Origin: Patescibacteria group bacterium
GTDB lineage: Bacteria; Patescibacteriota; Gracilibacteria; UM-FILTER-43-11
NCBI GenBank assembly: GCA_018817125.1
Contig: JAHIUN010000005.1
Span: forward strand, 62,001-126,000
Direction: 5' to 3'
DNA: 64,000 nucleotides
Part shown: positions 60,466 through 64,000 of the stretch, in pieces
Layout of the letters: every line of letters begins with the position of its first letter
Numbering within the stretch: the stretch's first letter is position 1
The notes under the pieces: model-generated
What the model saw: the letters and a program-made list of their open reading frames with translations, nothing else
Database searches by the model: none
What the model was told of the DNA's origin: nothing
Made by a program: the position numbers and the translations under genes

Positions 60466-60489
60466 TGCATTTTTCATTTTTCATTTGAT
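60466..60489 (+). repeat. Heptad microrepeat (CATTTTT)
   Basis: Two perfect CATTTTT units and a third, partial one before rpsM. Confidence 0.6.
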
Positions 60490-60870
60490 ATGGCTAGAAT
60501 ATCTGGAGTCAATCTTCCCAAAGGAAAGCGCATTGAGGTCGCCCTTACTTATGTCTATGGTATTGGGCGGAGTCTCAGTCGTCAGGTTTTAAATGACCTG
60601 AAAATTGATTTAGACACAAAGTCCGAAGACCTGTCTCCTGCTCAGGAGCAAAAAATCCGTGAGGCGGTTGCAAAACTCACTGTTGAAGGCGATTTAAAGC
60701 GTCAGTCTAGTGGTAACATTAAGCGTCTGCAGGAAATCGGAACGTATCGTGGTTTCCGTCATCGTCGTCGTCTTCCTGTGCGGGGGCAGCGCACTAAAAC
60801 TAATGCCCGTACGAAACGTGGAAAACGCGTGACGATGGGAAGTGGAAAGATAAAAGAAGCAAAGAAATAA
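60490..60870 (+). CDS. rpsM: Ribosomal protein uS13
   Basis: 126 residues of the small-subunit head. ARISGVNLPKGKRIEVALTYVYGIG, then GTYRGFRHRRRLPVRGQRTKTNARTKRG at the end. Normal length and order. Confidence 0.97.
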   Translation: MARISGVNLPKGKRIEVALTYVYGIGRSLSRQVLNDLKIDLDTKSEDLSPAQEQKIREAVAKLTVEGDLKRQSSGNIKRLQEIGTYRGFRHRRRLPVRGQRTKTNARTKRGKRVTMGSGKIKEAKK

Positions 60871-60888
60871 AAACATGATTACGCTGAT

Positions 60889-60991
60889 TTAAATGATTGA
60901 CATGATATACCTATTTTAGATCACAAAAATCATTCAATCGGCGGTTGAAAACATAGTAATCAATCCACAGCCCATCAATTCAATCATTTAA
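60889..60991 (+). repeat. Long-range inverted repeat between rpsM and rpsK
   Basis: TTAAATGATTGA (60889-60900) and TCAATCATTTAA (60980-60991), 12 perfect pairs around 79 bases that contain a further ATTCAATC/GGTTGAA-type match. Spacer of 139 bases without a gene. Confidence 0.5.
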
Positions 60992-61009
60992 TTATATTCC
61001 AATTTTCAT

Positions 61010-61399
61010 ATGGCTGAGAAAGTAACTAAAAACAGGAAGAAGATCCGAAAAACCGTTCCTTTGGCGCACGCGCATGTAACGGCAACCTATAACAATACGA
61101 TGATCAGCATTGCCGAACCCGATGGTAAGGTTCTGGCTTGGGCTTCTGCCGGAGCCAGTGGCTTTAAAGGCACGCGCAAATCCACTCCTTATGCCGCCAC
61201 CGTTACAGCTGAAAAAATTGCAGAAAAGGTAGCCCCTTATGGAATTGAACGTTTAAAAGTTTTTGTCAGAGGGGTCGGAACGGGTCGTGAGCAGGCTATT
61301 CGGGGCTTGAGTGCTTCCGGTTTTGAAATTGATGCCATTTTCGACAACACTCCCATGCCTCATAATGGTTGCCGCAAGCGACGATCCCGCCGAGTCTAA
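61010..61399 (+). CDS. rpsK: Ribosomal protein uS11
   Basis: 129 residues of the small-subunit platform. AHVTATYNNTMISIAEPDGKVLAWASAGASGFKGTRKSTPYAA and RGLSASGFEIDAIFDNTPMPHNGCRKRRSRRV are conserved. Confidence 0.98.
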   Translation: MAEKVTKNRKKIRKTVPLAHAHVTATYNNTMISIAEPDGKVLAWASAGASGFKGTRKSTPYAATVTAEKIAEKVAPYGIERLKVFVRGVGTGREQAIRGLSASGFEIDAIFDNTPMPHNGCRKRRSRRV

Positions 61400-61433
61400 A
61401 GTTCGATTTTAAATCTTAAATTTTCAATCTAGA

Positions 61434-62045
61434 ATGAGATATACTGGTCCGAAAGCACGATTGTGTCGACGTCATCGCGCCAATTTGTTTGGCACTGCAA
61501 AATATACCAAAATTTTGGAACGACGATCCGGAAAGCCGGGTGCCCATGGCTCCCGTATGTCTTTTGGCAAAGTGAGTGAATACGGATTGCAGCTTAATGA
61601 AAAACAGAAAGCCCGCACTCTCTTCGGCATCTCTGAAAAACAATTTAGCAATTATTTTAAAAAAGCTTCAGCGATGCCTGGTGAAACTGGTGAAAACCTT
61701 TTGCGCCTGCTGGAACTTCGTCTGGATAATGTGATTTATGTTTCCCAATTTGCCGTTACCCGTATGCAGTCACGTCAAATGGTCACTCACGGTCATTTCC
61801 GTTTGAACGGGCGTCGTGTTGACATCCCTTCGATTCAGATTCGCCCTGGTGATACGATTGAACTTTTAGACAAATTGAAAGGATCACCTCTTTACAGTGG
61901 TTTTGAAAAGCTGAAAGATTTTTCCCCCAAATGGCTGAAGGTAGACCTTAAAAAAGTCGGTGTCGAAATTCTTTCCCCGCCTGAAAAAGACGATTTGGAA
62001 AAAAGCATCGACAGTCAATTGATCGTGGAATTCTATTCACGATAA
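61434..62045 (+). CDS. rpsD: Ribosomal protein uS4
   Basis: 203 residues. RYTGPKARLCRRHRANLFG at the start without the usual zinc cysteine cluster, then the S4 domain RLDNVIYVSQFAVTRMQSRQMVTHGHFRLNGRRVDIPS. In many bacteria uS4 represses the alpha operon. Confidence 0.97.
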   Translation: MRYTGPKARLCRRHRANLFGTAKYTKILERRSGKPGAHGSRMSFGKVSEYGLQLNEKQKARTLFGISEKQFSNYFKKASAMPGETGENLLRLLELRLDNVIYVSQFAVTRMQSRQMVTHGHFRLNGRRVDIPSIQIRPGDTIELLDKLKGSPLYSGFEKLKDFSPKWLKVDLKKVGVEILSPPEKDDLEKSIDSQLIVEFYSR

Positions 62046-62074
62046 CCCCTTATCTTTTTTAACCTTAATGCACT

Positions 62075-63061
62075 ATGCATATCATTCAAGAAGAAATCGG
62101 TTTACCTAAAATCAAGGCTGAATCTACTAGCCCGAATCATGCGGTATTCACGATTAGTCCTCTTCCGCCAGGCTATGGAATGACTTTGGGGAACGCGTTT
62201 CGCCGGGTTCTTTTATCTTCTCTTCCTGGTGCCGCTATAACATCGGTGAAGATTGAAGGGGTTACCCATGAATATGCGACAGTCCCCGGTGTGCAGGATA
62301 GTGTACTTGATATTATATTGAATTTAAAGCAGCTCCAGCTTAAAAAGCATTCCAAAGAACCAGAAGTCATTAAGTTATCTTTTAAAAAAGAAGGAGATGT
62401 GTTTGCGAAAAACATTGAACATTCCAGTGATATCGAAATTTTAAATCCTGATCTCCGCATTACCACTCTTACCAAAAAAACCGCTAAGCTGAATATCGAA
62501 ATGCGTGTAGAAAAAGGCGTAGGATATGAACCGGTCACCCTGCGCAAGAAGAGCGGTAAGGAGTTAGGGATGATCCTGATCGATGCTATTTACAGTCCGG
62601 TCTTAAAAGTCCGCTACGATGTTTCCAACACTCGTGTTGGTGAGATGACTGATCTTGATAAATTGACTCTCGAAATCGAAACTAACGGCTCTATCAGTTC
62701 GGAGGATTCTCTAAAATTTACAGCCAGTGTCCTAAAATCCTATTTTGACCTGTTCCTGATTGAGGATGAGGAGGTGGAGGCGGATTTCCGCAGTGACCGT
62801 CAGCAGGTCAAAGCTAAAGAGCTTCAGGAAGAAGAAGAAGAATCTAAGAAAGAGACTTATACACCTATCGAAATCCTCAACTTTTCTCCACGCACCCTCA
62901 ACTCTTTGATCAACGGAGGAATCGGCTCAATTGAGCAATTGGTTAAATGTACGCCTAGCAAGCTCGGTAACTTCCGCGGTTTTGGCAAAAAGGCTATGAC
63001 TGAAGTCAGCGAAGCCCTTGTCCCCCGTGGTTTAAAATTGATGGATGAGAGAGAATTTTAA
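62075..63061 (+). CDS. rpoA: RNA polymerase alpha subunit
   Basis: 328 residues. The N-terminal assembly domain shows GYGMTLGNAFRRVLLSSLPGAAITSVKIEGVTHEYATVPGVQDSVLDIILNLK. An acidic linker with a run of Glu (about 250-262) leads to the C-terminal domain FSPRTLNSLINGGIGSIEQLVKCTPSKLGNFRGFGKKAMTEV, so UP-element contacts are possible. Confidence 0.98.
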   Translation: MHIIQEEIGLPKIKAESTSPNHAVFTISPLPPGYGMTLGNAFRRVLLSSLPGAAITSVKIEGVTHEYATVPGVQDSVLDIILNLKQLQLKKHSKEPEVIKLSFKKEGDVFAKNIEHSSDIEILNPDLRITTLTKKTAKLNIEMRVEKGVGYEPVTLRKKSGKELGMILIDAIYSPVLKVRYDVSNTRVGEMTDLDKLTLEIETNGSISSEDSLKFTASVLKSYFDLFLIEDEEVEADFRSDRQQVKAKELQEEEEESKKETYTPIEILNFSPRTLNSLINGGIGSIEQLVKCTPSKLGNFRGFGKKAMTEVSEALVPRGLKLMDEREF

Positions 63062-63100
63062 CTTTCGACTTATAACTGTCTTTAATCTTTAATCTAGCCC

Positions 63101-63454
63101 ATGCGTCACGCTGTTAAATCCACACGAATCAATCGGGATGAAGCCCACCTGAATGCCATGCTAAAAAATCTGGTGACTTCAGTTGTCCTTTATGAAAAGG
63201 TAAAGACCACACGCGCTAAGGCCAAGCTGGTTAAACCATTGATTGAAAAGGTTATCACTACCGCTCGTAAGCAAACTCCTATGCAGGCCATGCGTACTTT
63301 GAATAGTTATTTGCCAGATAAAAATGCTTCTAAAAAGCTTGTTAATGAACTGAAAGATCGTTATAAAGACCGCCCCTCCGGGTTTGTTCGCTTAACCCAT
63401 TTGGGTTTTCGAGCCGGAGATGCGGCATCTATGGTACAAATTGAACTTGTATAA
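63101..63454 (+). CDS. rplQ: Ribosomal protein bL17
   Basis: 117 residues. MRHAVKSTRINRDEAHLNAMLKNLVTSVVLYEKVKTTRAKAKLVKPLIEKVIT is characteristic. It closes the alpha segment after rpoA. A 95-base AT-rich spacer with reiterated AATTTTG-like units follows. Confidence 0.97.
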   Translation: MRHAVKSTRINRDEAHLNAMLKNLVTSVVLYEKVKTTRAKAKLVKPLIEKVITTARKQTPMQAMRTLNSYLPDKNASKKLVNELKDRYKDRPSGFVRLTHLGFRAGDAASMVQIELV

Positions 63455-63549
63455 ATATTGAAAATTATTTATTACCCCATTACAAAATTAAATATCAAAA
63501 TCCTAAAATAATCTTTTAATTTTGTAATTTTGAATCTTCTAATAATATA

Positions 63550-63987
63550 ATGACTCTTAAAACTCATACACCAAAGATGGAATCCAGAGCCGACAAGAAA
63601 TGGTTTCTAGTCGATGCCGAAGGAAAAACGCTTGGTCGTTTAGCCACTCAGGTTGCTGTAATTTTGCGCGGAAAGAGCAAGCCCGCCTTTGCTCCTCATC
63701 TGGACATGGGTGACTACGTAGTGGTCATCAATGCCGATAAAATCCGTTTAACAGGTCAGAAAGAAGATCAGAAAGAATATATCCATCATACGGGTTATCT
63801 GGGGCATCTGCGTCGCAAGTCCATGAAAGATGTGCGTGCCAAGAACCCCACTCGCATTGTTGAAGAGGCGGTCGCTGGCATGGTTCCTCGTAACCGCCTT
63901 AAGAAATTTATTATGGAGAAGCTCAAAGTGTACGCTGGCACTGATCATCCTCATGGAGGCCAGAAGCTTGAACCCCTATCTATTTAA
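63550..63987 (+). CDS. rplM: Ribosomal protein uL13
   Basis: 145 residues. KWFLVDAEGKTLGRLATQVAVILRGKSKPAFAPHLDMGDYVVVINADKI and PRNRLKKFIMEKLKVYAGTDHPHGGQKLEPL are conserved. rpsI usually follows and would lie just outside the window. Confidence 0.97.
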   Translation: MTLKTHTPKMESRADKKWFLVDAEGKTLGRLATQVAVILRGKSKPAFAPHLDMGDYVVVINADKIRLTGQKEDQKEYIHHTGYLGHLRRKSMKDVRAKNPTRIVEEAVAGMVPRNRLKKFIMEKLKVYAGTDHPHGGQKLEPLSI

Positions 63988-64000
63988 TTTATTTTATTCA

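Noticed and set aside
1-64000. UGA recoding as in Gracilibacteria
   Set aside because: pheS, adk, pbpC and others end at TGA at the expected family length.
1-64000. CRISPR array, phage or large mobile island
   Set aside because: No spaced direct repeats, cas genes, integrases or structural phage genes; the only transposase is the RAYT.

Overview
The window is a bacterial chromosome segment, most likely from the Candidate Phyla Radiation (Patescibacteria), and Peregrinibacteria-like is my best guess. The reasons are a compact ribosomal-protein supercluster without rpmD (uL30), zinc-type uS14, bL36 and adenylate kinase, single stray anabolic genes, and many short lineage-specific proteins. UGA is used as a normal stop (for example pheS, the penicillin-binding protein gene and adk), so this is not the UGA-glycine code of Gracilibacteria. 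Almost no start codon has a Shine-Dalgarno sequence in front of it. Start codons follow AT-rich heptad repeats, hairpins or very short leaders. The taxonomic call is an inference, because no rRNA gene is present.

Layout. 1-2.9 kb holds minus-strand unknown genes that share a new repeat domain. 2.9-3.3 kb is a gene-free, strongly self-complementary stretch and a candidate structured RNA. 3.3-24.4 kb is mixed housekeeping and accessory: a membrane-anchored lamin-tail/thermonuclease protein, a PrsW-like protease, murA, pheS, rpiB, rpe, a TPR protein with a RelA/SpoT-like domain, an MFS-like carrier, tRNA-Arg(GCG), ftsE, a purM-like gene, a REP-associated transposase next to dprA, and a class A penicillin-binding protein. 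24.9-33.3 kb carries rpoB, ssb and rpoC. 33.4-46.1 kb is the str region (rpsL, rpsG, fusA, tuf, rpsJ), interrupted twice by genes for exported and cell-surface proteins. 46.3-64 kb is an antisense HAD hydrolase and then the long S10/spc/alpha series from rplC to rplM.

The central genes form one growth programme: RNA polymerase core (rpoA, rpoB, rpoC), elongation factors, ribosomal proteins, IF1, SecY, adenylate kinase and methionine aminopeptidase. The surface genes (SLH protein, Cys-rich proteins, GIGTT-repeat fibre-like protein, nuclease) are exported and could serve attachment or nutrient acquisition.

The most interesting material lies between the genes. (i) A hairpin leader element ends in TTTCTCACTACTTACT directly before the ATG of six genes (ftsE, rpsL, rplV, rplN, rplF, rpmJ), and its stems differ in sequence but keep pairing. 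(ii) Period-7 microrepeats fill many spacers. (iii) Several palindromic repeat families are present; one of them sits in frame inside two genes, including a REP-type transposase that could have mobilised it.
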